33,636 nt of DNA from Bacteroidaceae bacterium (GTDB taxonomy: Bacteria; Bacteroidota; Bacteroidia; Bacteroidales; Bacteroidaceae), in contig JAFUVZ010000083.1 of NCBI GenBank assembly GCA_017471185.1, forward strand, positions 1-33,636, given 5' to 3'. A model generated the notes under the pieces. It saw nothing but the letters and a program-made list of their open reading frames with translations. It was not told the DNA's origin and made no database searches. The translations under genes were made by a program, and so were the position numbers. This document shows, one piece after another, positions 8,261 through 16,112 of this stretch. Within the stretch, counting starts at the first letter, position 1, and each line of letters starts with the position of its first letter.

Positions 8261-10132
8261 TCAAGGCAAAACAGCATGTAAATCCATCACATAAACGCCA
8301 CGGGCAGGAATTTCCACAGGACTCTGCAAATCAATATCCTTACCAGTAACCACATCCACGCCATCGGTATAGTTCTGAATCACTTCATGGAAGCGTTTCA
8401 TATCAAGTGTCTTGGCCTCATCCGTACCATTCATCATCACCAATACAGTATGACCACCCCCGATACGTGCATAAACATAGCATCCACTGCGGTCTGGCGT
8501 ATAATGCACTAACTTGCCTTCAGTTACAGGAGTACTGTTTTTACGCCAGTTCAACAGCTTCTTCATGTAGTTCCATGCTTCATTCTGTTTATCATTGCGC
8601 CCCTCTGGTGTAAAAGCGTTTACAGGGTCTTCCTCCCATCCGCCAGGGAAGTCAGTACGGATCACTCCGTCACCTTCTTTCTTAGTACCAGTCATCAGAA
8701 TTTCCGTACCATAATATATTTCCGGAATGCCACGTGTGGTGGCGAGAAAGGCTATCGCCTGCTTATATTTGTTCAGATCTTTGTCATCTTTCAAGGAAAA
8801 CCTTCCCAAATCATGGTTGTCAAGGAAAACCAGGATATTGTCAGGATCAGCAAAGAGGAAATCCTGTGCAATGACCTCATAAATCTTAAACAATCCAGCC
8901 TCCGAGCCCTCGCTGCTGTTGCACACATCCGTAAATGCCTTGGCAGATGTGAATGCCAAATCAAAGTCCATTACCGTCTTCAACTGGGTATTGTTATCGT
9001 TGATTCTATTGTTCCTCTGCCACCAGGCCGATGCCGTGCCACGAGGATACCAAGCCTCACCTACGATGTTGAAGTCAGGATATTGCTTCTCCACCTCCTC
9101 ACACCACTCTGTCATGAAATCATAATCAGCATACGGGTGGGTATCTTGCCTGATGCCATCAATTCCGGCATATTCAATCCACCAGATACTATTCTGAATC
9201 AGATATCTCGCCAAATGTCTGTTGCGTTGGTTCAAGTCAGGCATGCCCCTGGTGAACCAACCATTTACCAGAATGTCCTTTTCAGATTGTGGCGCATGTA
9301 CATCCATCAGTGTCCATTTGAAGTGAGAAGTCTGTACATATTCATCGGGATTGTTCAGCCAGTCGTGTGAAGGCATATCATTCATCCACCAGTGGTTGCT
9401 GCCACAATGGTTGAATATCATATCCATCACGACCTTCATCCCTTTAGCATGAGCCATGTCTATCAACCGCACATAATCCTCATTACTGCCAAAACGAGCA
9501 TCTACTTTATAATAGTCCGTGATGGCATAGCCATGATAAGACCCGCCCCGCTGGTTATTCTCCAAAATCGGGTTCAGCCAGATGGTCGTGAAGCCTAACT
9601 CTTGAATATAATCAAGGTGATCAATGATGCCCTGAATGTCGCCACCATGTCTTGCTCCACTTCGGCTTCGATCAGACTGGACATCCAGCAAGTTGTCATT
9701 CGACTTATCTCCATTGGCAAAACGATCTGGCGTAATCAGGTATATCACATCTGCTGGAGAAAACCCTTGGGCACCTTCACGCATATTACGTTCCTTTAGT
9801 TCAAAACGTTGTTTTTGTTGTTTTCTGCCATCTTTCAGCAGAATATCAACCGAACCTGGTTGTGCGTTCTCTGCAATGTCTAAATATAGGAAAAGATAGT
9901 TGGGATTCTCCACCTTCGCTACTTCCTTCAATGTAACGCCAGGATAACTGACGCTAATGTCACAATGCGCCACATCAGGGCCATAGAGCAGTATTTGCAC
10001 CTCGCGGTTTTCCATGCCGACCCACCAATTGGCTGGCTCCATACGCTGCACATCTATCGCCTCAACCGTGAGGGCGAAGATGGCTGCCAAACATACCAAA
10101 ATCCATTGTTTCATAACTTTGTGCCTCTTCAT
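8261..10132 (-). CDS. GH13 neopullulanase/cyclomaltodextrinase, SusA-like
   Basis: Periplasmic alpha-glucan hydrolase, 623 residues, close in size and layout to Bacteroides SusA. A signal peptide (KQWILVCLAAIFALTVEA) is followed by a cyclomaltodextrinase N-terminal beta domain (about 28-115), the GH13 barrel (about 125-530) and a C-terminal beta domain. Catalytic residues are visible: Asp330 in DGIRQD (nucleophile), Glu359 in VGEAW (acid/base) and Asp441 in LDNHD (transition-state stabiliser). It should cut maltooligosaccharides, cyclodextrins or pullulan fragments. If the promoter at 10147-10154 is right, the leader to the first ATG (10132) is only about 8 nt, and the second in-frame ATG at 10114 (MKQWIL) is the likelier start. 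First gene of the GH13-GH127-GH31 run. No other sus genes are nearby. Confidence 0.9.
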   Translation of the reverse strand: MKRHKVMKQWILVCLAAIFALTVEAIDVQRMEPANWWVGMENREVQILLYGPDVAHCDISVSYPGVTLKEVAKVENPNYLFLYLDIAENAQPGSVDILLKDGRKQQKQRFELKERNMREGAQGFSPADVIYLITPDRFANGDKSNDNLLDVQSDRSRSGARHGGDIQGIIDHLDYIQELGFTTIWLNPILENNQRGGSYHGYAITDYYKVDARFGSNEDYVRLIDMAHAKGMKVVMDMIFNHCGSNHWWMNDMPSHDWLNNPDEYVQTSHFKWTLMDVHAPQSEKDILVNGWFTRGMPDLNQRNRHLARYLIQNSIWWIEYAGIDGIRQDTHPYADYDFMTEWCEEVEKQYPDFNIVGEAWYPRGTASAWWQRNNRINDNNTQLKTVMDFDLAFTSAKAFTDVCNSSEGSEAGLFKIYEVIAQDFLFADPDNILVFLDNHDLGRFSLKDDKDLNKYKQAIAFLATTRGIPEIYYGTEILMTGTKKEGDGVIRTDFPGGWEEDPVNAFTPEGRNDKQNEAWNYMKKLLNWRKNSTPVTEGKLVHYTPDRSGCYVYARIGGGHTVLVMMNGTDEAKTLDMKRFHEVIQNYTDGVDVVTGKDIDLQSPVEIPARGVYVMDLHAVLP

Positions 10133-10146
10133 GATATTTTATTCTA

Positions 10147-10154
10147 CAAATATA
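10147..10154 (-). promoter_or_regulatory. -7 box of the glycoside hydrolase operon
   Basis: On the minus strand this reads TATATTTG (TAnnTTTG). It lies 14 bases above the ATG at 10132 and 32 above the ATG at 10114, so it favours the inner start. It would drive GH13, GH127 and GH31. Confidence 0.55.
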
Positions 10155-10258
10155 CTCAGTATGATTGAAATAAAAGAATGAGTCGAATAAAAATTCGTCA
10201 TTAAAAGCACATTTTTCGCTTTAATGCCAACAAGAACTCAAACCATCATGATTAGCTT

Positions 10259-10266
10259 TATCTTTG
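10259..10266 (+). promoter_or_regulatory. Plus-strand -7 box of a candidate small RNA
   Basis: TATCTTTG followed by C, an exact TAnnTTTG match pointing away from the minus-strand genes on both sides. The -33 region is weak. Confidence 0.5.
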
Positions 10267-10271
10267 CAATA

Positions 10272-10425
10272 CCAAATAAAACGACAAAAGAATTACGTTC
10301 ACATGAGGAAAAGAGAGAACATAAAGACAGGATAACACACGACACTGCTATTGTTATGAATTACAGTTATGGTATTAGATTGAGCAAAGGCTCCTACTGA
10401 CTTCCAGCAGGAGCCTTTACTTTAA
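10272..10425 (+). ncRNA. Candidate small RNA of about 150 nt
   Basis: The 310-bp gap between two minus-strand genes (10133-10442) has a plus-strand TATCTTTG box at 10259-10266 and, 120 bases on, a strong hairpin with a U-rich tail on the plus strand (10386-10425). Together they delimit a transcript of about 150 nt. A 14-codon frame (MNYSYGIRLSKGSY) ends in the hairpin. A longer 50-codon frame starts at an ATG upstream of the box, which would not be transcribed from it. I therefore favour a non-coding RNA or micropeptide RNA. No known RNA family is recognised. Confidence 0.35.
10386..10418. terminator. Strong terminator hairpin, probably bidirectional
   Basis: AAAGGCTCCT (10386-10395) pairs with AGGAGCCTTT (10409-10418), and CTG/CAG extends the stem inward past one mismatch. 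On the plus strand a U-rich tail follows (ACTTTAATT). On the minus strand it lies 24 bases after the stop of the TIM-barrel gene at 10443, so it can end both transcripts. Confidence 0.75.
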
Positions 10426-10442
10426 TTAGCAAACTGAATTGA

Positions 10443-11507
10443 TTAGCCCAGTTCCAAAACGCGACGTGCAAACTTCATACAAGTGCCTACCTCCTTAACA
10501 GAGTTGCTCCAAGGAGCTACCTGATATTCCAGTTCGGCATCGCAATATATCTGCGGATACTTGCTCTGCACCAGCTTCAGCACATCTTCCAGTGGAGTCT
10601 GTCCCTGACCCCATACCTGATTCTCGTTAGGAGTCTGAGCGTTAGGACCAGTCTTGTCCTTGGTGTGCATAGAGAAGATGCGATCATGATACTTCTCAAT
10701 GAAGTCGCATGGGTTCTTACCTGTAGAGCCAAAATAGTGAGCGAAGTCGAAGTTCAGCATTACATTTGGAGAAACAGCCAACACCTCGTCAGGACCAGCA
10801 GCGAACTCAGGAGTAGCATACTGGAAGTGGTTATGCATGCAGTAGAACATATCGTACTTCTCAGCGAATGGAGCACAACGCTTAGCTGCAGCAAGAGACA
10901 TCTCAGAAGTAACACCCTTGGCACCCATAGCCTTTGCCAACTTGAATGCATATTCGCAATCCTCATCAGAGCTGTCAGCACCCGGCTGGGTCTTTACGAT
11001 ATGGATATCAATACCCTCGCTCTCGAAACGTTTACGTACTTCCTCCACTTTGTTCCAATCAAGGTTCTTCTTGAAGTTAGCATAACCTTCGTTGTAATCG
11101 TTCATCTGTTTCTTCTCATCATCGTTAAGGATGCCCATGATGCCATCAAGTCTTCTCATGGCACCATCACGCTCTTCTGGGGTCAAGCGAGCCATTGCGC
11201 CCATGATTAAGCCCATCATGGGACTTTCTGGAGCACCAAGGCAAGTCTCAAGGTCGTTACCCATCAGCTCAAGGTTGCTTACATTAGCTTCCTTGCAATA
11301 CTTGATGAGATTCTCCAGACCGCCTGGCATATCACGCCAGCTATAGGTAATAGTACCCATGTGCACACCACCAAAGTTTGAATTTGGCTTACCATCAGCA
11401 GCCTTAGCTGCTGGCTTTGCCTGTCCGTCGCATGAGCTCATGCTTGGTACCAATGCCAGACCTGCCAATGCAGCGGCACCCATTCCTAAGAAATTTCTTC
11501 TGTTCAT
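10443..11507 (-). CDS. Sugar phosphate isomerase/epimerase-like TIM-barrel protein, Tat signal
   Basis: 354 residues. The N-terminus MNRRNFLGMGAAALAGLALV carries a twin-arginine motif (RRNFLG), and SSC (Cys26) just after it could be a lipidation site, so the protein is probably exported folded by the Tat system. The rest is an AP-endonuclease-2-like (xylose isomerase-like) TIM barrel. Recognisable stretches are NLELMGND, FYCMHNHFQY, MLNFDFAHYFGSTG, FSMHTKDK and YCDAELEY, which supply the His, Asp and Glu ligands typical of the metal site. Bacteroidetes have many such exported proteins near carbohydrate genes, mostly of unknown substrate. It overlaps the upstream membrane protein gene by 4 bases (ATGA), so translation is likely coupled. 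A role on a keto- or inositol-type sugar is only a guess. Confidence 0.8.
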   Translation of the reverse strand: MNRRNFLGMGAAALAGLALVPSMSSCDGQAKPAAKAADGKPNSNFGGVHMGTITYSWRDMPGGLENLIKYCKEANVSNLELMGNDLETCLGAPESPMMGLIMGAMARLTPEERDGAMRRLDGIMGILNDDEKKQMNDYNEGYANFKKNLDWNKVEEVRKRFESEGIDIHIVKTQPGADSSDEDCEYAFKLAKAMGAKGVTSEMSLAAAKRCAPFAEKYDMFYCMHNHFQYATPEFAAGPDEVLAVSPNVMLNFDFAHYFGSTGKNPCDFIEKYHDRIFSMHTKDKTGPNAQTPNENQVWGQGQTPLEDVLKLVQSKYPQIYCDAELEYQVAPWSNSVKEVGTCMKFARRVLELG

Positions 11508-11929
11508 TTGCTATTATTTTTAAAGTTAACGTGTATCCTTTTCTGTTCATCTTCTCCTTCTCGTAATCTCGCCCATTTGCCTACACTGACACACATCCAT
11601 AGTTCAACCAACAAAACTATAGGATAGAGCCAATACTGACCTTCAAATATTATAGGTAAGGCACCCAATATAATGCTCACCACAAAGACAGAGAAGACAC
11701 CTCTGATCCTGCGGTCTTCATCGTATGGACCTCCGCCTACCAGCTTATAAATAATCGGACCAAACACTATAAACAGGGTTACAAACATCAAGATGATGAA
11801 GAGCCATCCTGACTGCCTCCCCCATATTACCTTTAAATCCTGGGCAGCCACAACAATTAACATATTCATCGCATACAGTGACTGCAGCGCCCATTTGTCA
11901 TTTATGTAGTTTTTCCAGAACTGTTTCAT
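11504..11929 (-). CDS. Small integral membrane protein, unknown function
   Basis: 141 residues with three clear hydrophobic segments (about 41-64, 77-95 and 99-118) and a possible weaker one near 18-36. The C-terminus is charged and basic (REGEDEQKRIHVNFKNN) and the loop after the second segment has GGGPYDEDRR. I do not recognise the family. It is the first gene of a two-gene unit with the Tat-exported TIM-barrel protein, whose start overlaps its stop by 4 bases. A good promoter lies just upstream, so the transcript leader is short (about 11 nt). Confidence 0.7.
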   Translation of the reverse strand: MKQFWKNYINDKWALQSLYAMNMLIVVAAQDLKVIWGRQSGWLFIILMFVTLFIVFGPIIYKLVGGGPYDEDRRIRGVFSVFVVSIILGALPIIFEGQYWLYPIVLLVELWMCVSVGKWARLREGEDEQKRIHVNFKNNSK

Positions 11930-11946
11930 AATATAAATTTATCACG

Positions 11947-11977
11947 CAAATGTACAAACTTAGCTTGATTTATCAAA
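11947..11977 (-). promoter_or_regulatory. Canonical Bacteroidetes promoter for the membrane protein/isomerase pair
   Basis: On the minus strand, TTTG (11974-11977), exactly 19 bases, then TACATTTG (11947-11954). This is one of the best -33/-7 matches in the window. Confidence 0.75.
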
Positions 11978-12024
11978 GAAAAAGTCTTATTTATGACCTC
12001 TTATAAGGGTATAAATGGATGCAA

Positions 12025-12708
12025 TTACTTAGCATTACCTCCTATAGTTTTAATAATAACAACAACATTAGCACCACGTGATCCCCAAGCAGACCCGTCA
12101 CGGTCAACGGAAAGTTCGGCGATATCTTCTACAGTAACAATATCGTTGGGACTTGAGACTTCATATGGCACCCCGTCAACCACATACAGGGGAGGTTCAG
12201 GTCCTCTCATGGAGTTTTGCCCTCTTGCTATTGAAAGCACTTTCTCTCCTGTCAGCGATGAAGCCTCCTGAGCACCTGGTACAAATCGTCTGATAACATC
12301 AGACACACTTTTTAAGCCGGCACGCATGATGACATCATGGGTAATAGCTCCGCCTCGTTTTAATTGAGGCACAGGTGAATAAGGTAACTGAATTTCCTGT
12401 GTACCATCATTCAAAACAAATGACTCTTTATCAAGGGTAATTGTCACATCTTTCAATGTACCCACCAAAAACTTTGCATCATACTTAGAACTTACGGAAA
12501 TCTGCAAAGTGTCATCAGGCATAACATTTGACAGCACAAACTGACCAGCTTTATCAGTCAACGCTGACGAACGCCCTACTTTCATCCAAACAGAGACATT
12601 CTTCTGTGGTTTCCCATTCTTCAGAATCACACCTTTAAGCTCTTGAGCCATTGAAGGCAAGCTAACTGAAACAAGCATAACAATCAATAATAGTTTTAAC
12701 GCTTTCAT
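12025..12708 (-). CDS. Stand-alone CarboxypepD-regulatory/TonB-plug protein
   Basis: 227 residues with a signal peptide ending at about SMAQ. Residues 23-95 resemble the carboxypeptidase-regulatory-like domain that opens SusC-type receptors (GVILKNGKPQKNVSVWMK, TDKAGQFVLSNV). Residues 115-222 are a TonB plug: DVIMRAGLKSVSDVIRR, then RGQNSMRGPEPPLYVVDGVP, then the closing SAWGSRGANVVVIIKT. The protein stops there, with no beta-barrel. Whole SusC proteins exceed 900 residues, so this is a naturally short plug protein or a truncated receptor. No barrel sequence follows its stop, so no simple frameshift is seen. The preceding gene encodes a barrel-like protein, and a two-gene split function is possible. 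Confidence 0.75.
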   Translation of the reverse strand: MKALKLLLIVMLVSVSLPSMAQELKGVILKNGKPQKNVSVWMKVGRSSALTDKAGQFVLSNVMPDDTLQISVSSKYDAKFLVGTLKDVTITLDKESFVLNDGTQEIQLPYSPVPQLKRGGAITHDVIMRAGLKSVSDVIRRFVPGAQEASSLTGEKVLSIARGQNSMRGPEPPLYVVDGVPYEVSSPNDIVTVEDIAELSVDRDGSAWGSRGANVVVIIKTIGGNAK

Positions 12709-12728
12709 AATGCCATTATTAAATGTGA

Positions 12729-13826
12729 TTATAAATTGATCTTCGCATGACGGTGGCTACCGATATTCAGACGTACAGACAACATCTGATGCCAGTTCAA
12801 GCCAGCCTTTGTAATATTAAACACAACACCAGCATCGGCTTCCACCCACTCATTTCGGATGAATTGATAACGAATGTCCGTACGGCTATAAGCTGGCGCA
12901 TGATAGTAGGAATCTCCCCAATAAAACTTACCGAAATAAGCTTTGCCAAAAGGCTGCTGATGACCTCCTGCATAGAAAATCTCTTGCAAAGACAGATGTT
13001 TCCAATGTGCATTGACTTCGCCTAAAAAACCAATTGGCGTACGACTCCCGTTTTCCATACCACGTTCTCTGTCAAAACTAAACAATGCACCAGCTTTGAC
13101 TTCTACTGACGCAGCGGTAACACGGCTCTGCAATTGATACCCTATGTAAGGGTGGGCAACCAAGTAGTCATGAATGTGCTGGCTTTCATCTGCATGCCAC
13201 GTAAGCGCATAATGATAATAATAGCCTTCCATCCCGACAAAAAATTGACCATTAACCTTCGACCATGATGAGTCATTCTGTTTGCCAACTATATGTTTCA
13301 CGCTCAAACCCGCCATAAATTGTTCCCGATCTTTATCTGAACGCAAACCAGTCCAGTCAAGAAAAGCCTCGAAATAGCCACGGCTATGCTGGTGCTGGAA
13401 AACGGAGCCTTGCATTACAGGACGATAATAGCGAATGGTATCACTCATCATATAAGAAGGATAGTCACCTAAAAGCTGATCACGCATGAAGCTACCAAAA
13501 GTAAAGGTCAAAGGCTTAGTCTGATATTGATAATAAAGTACAGGGGTACCATCAGTAAAGCCATGTTTCTTACCGAATTCTGCCAATCCGCTATAACCGC
13601 CCATAAAGCGATGTTTTCCTTCATCCCAACTGATTCCTATCTCAGGAGTCACACGTAAACCGCTATATGTCATGGTGGTGCGATAAGTGTCGTCTCCTTC
13701 TCCATTATCGAAGAATCCTTCCGCACCCAACTTCCACTCCAGCTTCTGCGCATTGACAATTGAGAATTGGCAATTGACAATTATCAATAATAAAACGGCC
13801 TTATAAAAAGCACTACTTCTGCTCAT
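12729..13826 (-). CDS. Predicted outer-membrane beta-barrel protein, family not recognised
   Basis: 365 residues with a signal peptide (residues 1-26, ending in VNAQ). The mature part is rich in alternating aromatic and polar residues in short strands (YRTTMTYSGLRVTPEIGISW, LYYQYQTKPLTFTFGSFM, YFEAFLDWTGLRS, FFVGMEGYYYHYALTW), with a last strand MLSVRLNIGS, all typical of an outer-membrane barrel of perhaps 14-16 strands. It lies 24 bases after argF' and 20 bases before the plug-protein gene, so it is probably read with both. The core of the signal peptide is encoded by four 7-bp repeats (13755-13782); a change in repeat number would shift the frame. No function can be named. Confidence 0.7.
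   Translation of the reverse strand: MSRSSAFYKAVLLLIIVNCQFSIVNAQKLEWKLGAEGFFDNGEGDDTYRTTMTYSGLRVTPEIGISWDEGKHRFMGGYSGLAEFGKKHGFTDGTPVLYYQYQTKPLTFTFGSFMRDQLLGDYPSYMMSDTIRYYRPVMQGSVFQHQHSRGYFEAFLDWTGLRSDKDREQFMAGLSVKHIVGKQNDSSWSKVNGQFFVGMEGYYYHYALTWHADESQHIHDYLVAHPYIGYQLQSRVTAASVEVKAGALFSFDRERGMENGSRTPIGFLGEVNAHWKHLSLQEIFYAGGHQQPFGKAYFGKFYWGDSYYHAPAYSRTDIRYQFIRNEWVEADAGVVFNITKAGLNWHQMLSVRLNIGSHRHAKINL
13755..13782 (-). repeat. Four 7-bp tandem repeats inside a signal-peptide coding sequence
   Basis: On the plus strand the units are GACAATT, GAGAATT, GGCAATT and GACAATT. They encode about residues 15-24 of the outer-membrane protein (IIVNCQFSIV). Because 7 is not a multiple of 3, gain or loss of a unit would shift the frame. 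Confidence 0.7.
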
Positions 13827-13850
13827 GTTTCATTTAACAATCTTCTAATA

Positions 13851-14816
13851 TTAACGTATAGCCTCCAACATTCGTTTCAGCACCACCGTAGCAGATATTT
13901 CACGATTAGCCGCTTCCGGTATCACTAAGGAGCGAGAACTTTCTATCACATCGTCTGATACAATCATGTTTCGACGCACAGGAAGACAATGCATAAACTG
14001 GGCATTGTTGGTCCATAACATGTGCTCGGCATCGATAGTCCAACTCATATCCTTACTAAGAACCAGTCCGTAATCAGCAGGATTAGTGACACCTGGGCAA
14101 CTCCAGTTCTTGGCATATACGAAATCTGCTCCCTCCAAAGCTTTACGCTGATCGTATTCCACAGCAGCATCACCAACGAACGACGGATCGAGTTCATAAC
14201 CATGAGGATGGGTCACCACTAAATCCACATCAGCCACATTCATCCATTCTGCGAAAGAGTCAGGTACAGCCTGTGGCAAAGCCTTGGGGTGAGGCGCCCA
14301 GGTAAGCACCACTTTAGGGCGTTTCACTTCTTTATGCTCTTCAATCGTAATAAGGTCTGCAAATGCCTGAAGAGGATGAACGGTAGCAGTTTCCATAGCA
14401 AACACTGGACGACCGCTATATTGCACGAACTGATTGTAAACCGTCTCTGCATAATCGTAATTACGATCCTTCAGGCCAGCGAATGAACGAATGCCTATGA
14501 TGTCGCAATAGCAGCCCATCACAGGTATAGCCTCCAGCAAATGCTCGCTCTTATCACCATCCATAACGACGCCACGCTCTGTTTCCAACTTCCAAGCTCC
14601 CTGATTAACATCCAGGACAATCACATTCATACCCAAGTTCATGGCAGCTTTCTGAGTACTCAGTCTTGTTCGGAGGCTTGAATTGAAAAACACCATCAAC
14701 AAAGTCTTGTTACGACCTAACTCCACATATTTGAACCTGTCGTTCTTTATCTCAATGGCTTCCTGCAAAGCTTGGTGCAAGTCGCCTAAATCAGTTACTC
14801 TACTAAAAGTCTTCAT
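13851..14816 (-). CDS. argF': N-succinyl/N-acetylornithine carbamoyltransferase
   Basis: Arginine synthesis enzyme that transfers the carbamoyl group of carbamoyl phosphate to an acylated ornithine, 321 residues. It matches the Bacteroides fragilis ArgF' type closely: FFNSSLRTRLSTQKAA (carbamoyl phosphate loop), VLDVNQGAWKLETERG, HPLQAFADL, WAPHPKALPQAV and MHCLPVRRNM. In the B. fragilis enzyme Pro90 selects succinylornithine over acetylornithine; here residue 90, in DGDKSEHLLEAIP, is Ser. The acyl preference is therefore uncertain. The gene follows proA by 11 bases in the long envelope/amino-acid operon, and argH lies on the other strand at 27686. Start at 14816 fits the family N-terminus (KTFSRVTDLGDL). 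Confidence 0.92.
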   Translation of the reverse strand: MKTFSRVTDLGDLHQALQEAIEIKNDRFKYVELGRNKTLLMVFFNSSLRTRLSTQKAAMNLGMNVIVLDVNQGAWKLETERGVVMDGDKSEHLLEAIPVMGCYCDIIGIRSFAGLKDRNYDYAETVYNQFVQYSGRPVFAMETATVHPLQAFADLITIEEHKEVKRPKVVLTWAPHPKALPQAVPDSFAEWMNVADVDLVVTHPHGYELDPSFVGDAAVEYDQRKALEGADFVYAKNWSCPGVTNPADYGLVLSKDMSWTIDAEHMLWTNNAQFMHCLPVRRNMIVSDDVIESSRSLVIPEAANREISATVVLKRMLEAIR

Positions 14817-14827
14817 AAGTTCTTTAT

Positions 14828-16096
14828 TTATTTTCGAATTTGTCCTTCACCCTCTATCAGCCATTTATACGTGGTAATGGCCTCCAACGCCATAGGGCCA
14901 CGGGCATGCAGTTTCTGTGTGCTGATGCCTATTTCAGCTCCTAAACCGAACTGAGCTCCATCACTGAAGGAGGTAGGGGCATTCCAATACACACATGCCG
15001 CATCAATCTCATTATAGAACTTGTCGGCAGCTTCCTTGTCTTGGGTAACGATGCACTCGCTATGACCAGAAGCTACTGCATTGATCCACGCTATCGCCTC
15101 ATCCAAAGATGATACTGTCTTAATGGCCATTTTATAATCCAGGAACTCTGTACCAAAGCTATCTTCAGTAGCATGCTTCAACAATTCCGCAGGATAATTC
15201 CCTTGCAAACTGTCATAAGCCTCAGTATCAGCATAGACAATCACGTGGCTTCCTGCCAATGGCTTGCAAAGTTCAGGTAAATCTGCCAGACGTTTGCGAT
15301 TAAGCAACACACAATCAAGCGCATTGCATACAGACACACGACGAGTCTTGGCATTGTTGATGATAGCGGCTCCCATCGTCACATCACCCGTTTCATCAAA
15401 ATAGGTATGGCAGATACCAGCTCCAGTTTCTATAACCGGTACAGTGGCGTTATCTCGCACAAAGCGGATTAATCCGCTGCTTCCACGAGGGATAATCAAA
15501 TCCACCAGACCACGGGCATGCAACAATTCAGAAGTAGCCTCACGTTCTGCAGGCAGAAGCTCTACCACGTGCGTATCAATATCAAAACGAAGCAACACGT
15601 CATGAATAAGCCGAATGATTGCCGAATTAGTAATATGAGCATCGCTACCCCCTTTAAGCACACAGGCATTGTGGCTTCGCAGGCAAAGGGAAAAGACATC
15701 AAAACTGACATTTGGACGTGCCTCATAAATAATGCCTATAACGCCAAACGGCACACTGACTTGCTTTATCTTCAACCCATTGGGGCGAACGGTTTCACGC
15801 AACACTCTTCCAACAGGTGAAGGTAACTGTGCCACATGACGCATATCATCAGCTATACCTTGCAGACGGTCAAGTGTCAGTTTCAGACGGTCATATTTAG
15901 GATTTGAAGCATCCATCTTCATTAAGTCCGCCTGATTAGCTGAAAGAATCGTTTCTGCCTGTATTATCGTTTCATCAGCCACAGCGCACAGCACTTCAGC
16001 AATCCTTTCATCTGTCAGATGCAGCAATTGTCTGGATGCTTTCCGCACTTCCTTCAATTGTGCAGTCAGCATGGAATCTTGAACATTACTACCCAT
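14828..16096 (-). CDS. proA: Gamma-glutamyl phosphate reductase
   Basis: Second step of proline synthesis: NADPH-dependent reduction of glutamyl 5-phosphate to glutamate semialdehyde, in the cytoplasm. 422 residues, the normal length. Visible marks are the aldehyde-dehydrogenase-like fold with [42 protein letters not shown] and the catalytic Cys257 in [29 protein letters not shown] near the C-terminus is typical of ProA. It follows proB by 15 bases, and its start lies in an AT dinucleotide run that fills this gap. An inner Met9 ([16 protein letters not shown]) is a possible alternative start. Confidence 0.95.
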   Translation of the reverse strand: MGSNVQDSMLTAQLKEVRKASRQLLHLTDERIAEVLCAVADETIIQAETILSANQADLMKMDASNPKYDRLKLTLDRLQGIADDMRHVAQLPSPVGRVLRETVRPNGLKIKQVSVPFGVIGIIYEARPNVSFDVFSLCLRSHNACVLKGGSDAHITNSAIIRLIHDVLLRFDIDTHVVELLPAEREATSELLHARGLVDLIIPRGSSGLIRFVRDNATVPVIETGAGICHTYFDETGDVTMGAAIINNAKTRRVSVCNALDCVLLNRKRLADLPELCKPLAGSHVIVYADTEAYDSLQGNYPAELLKHATEDSFGTEFLDYKMAIKTVSSLDEAIAWINAVASGHSECIVTQDKEAADKFYNEIDAACVYWNAPTSFSDGAQFGLGAEIGISTQKLHARGPMALEAITTYKWLIEGEGQIRK

Positions 16097-16112
16097 ATAT
16101 ATATATATATAT
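16095..16112. repeat. (AT)n dinucleotide run between proB and proA
   Basis: About 18 bases of alternating A and T lie between the proB stop codon (16112-16114) and the proA start codon (16094-16096). Slippage would change the intergenic distance and so the coupling between the two genes. Confidence 0.6.

Noticed and set aside
10250..10402. 50-codon plus-strand frame in the gap before the TIM-barrel gene
   Set aside because: Its ATG lies upstream of the promoter box and its end falls in the terminator hairpin, so a non-coding RNA is more likely.
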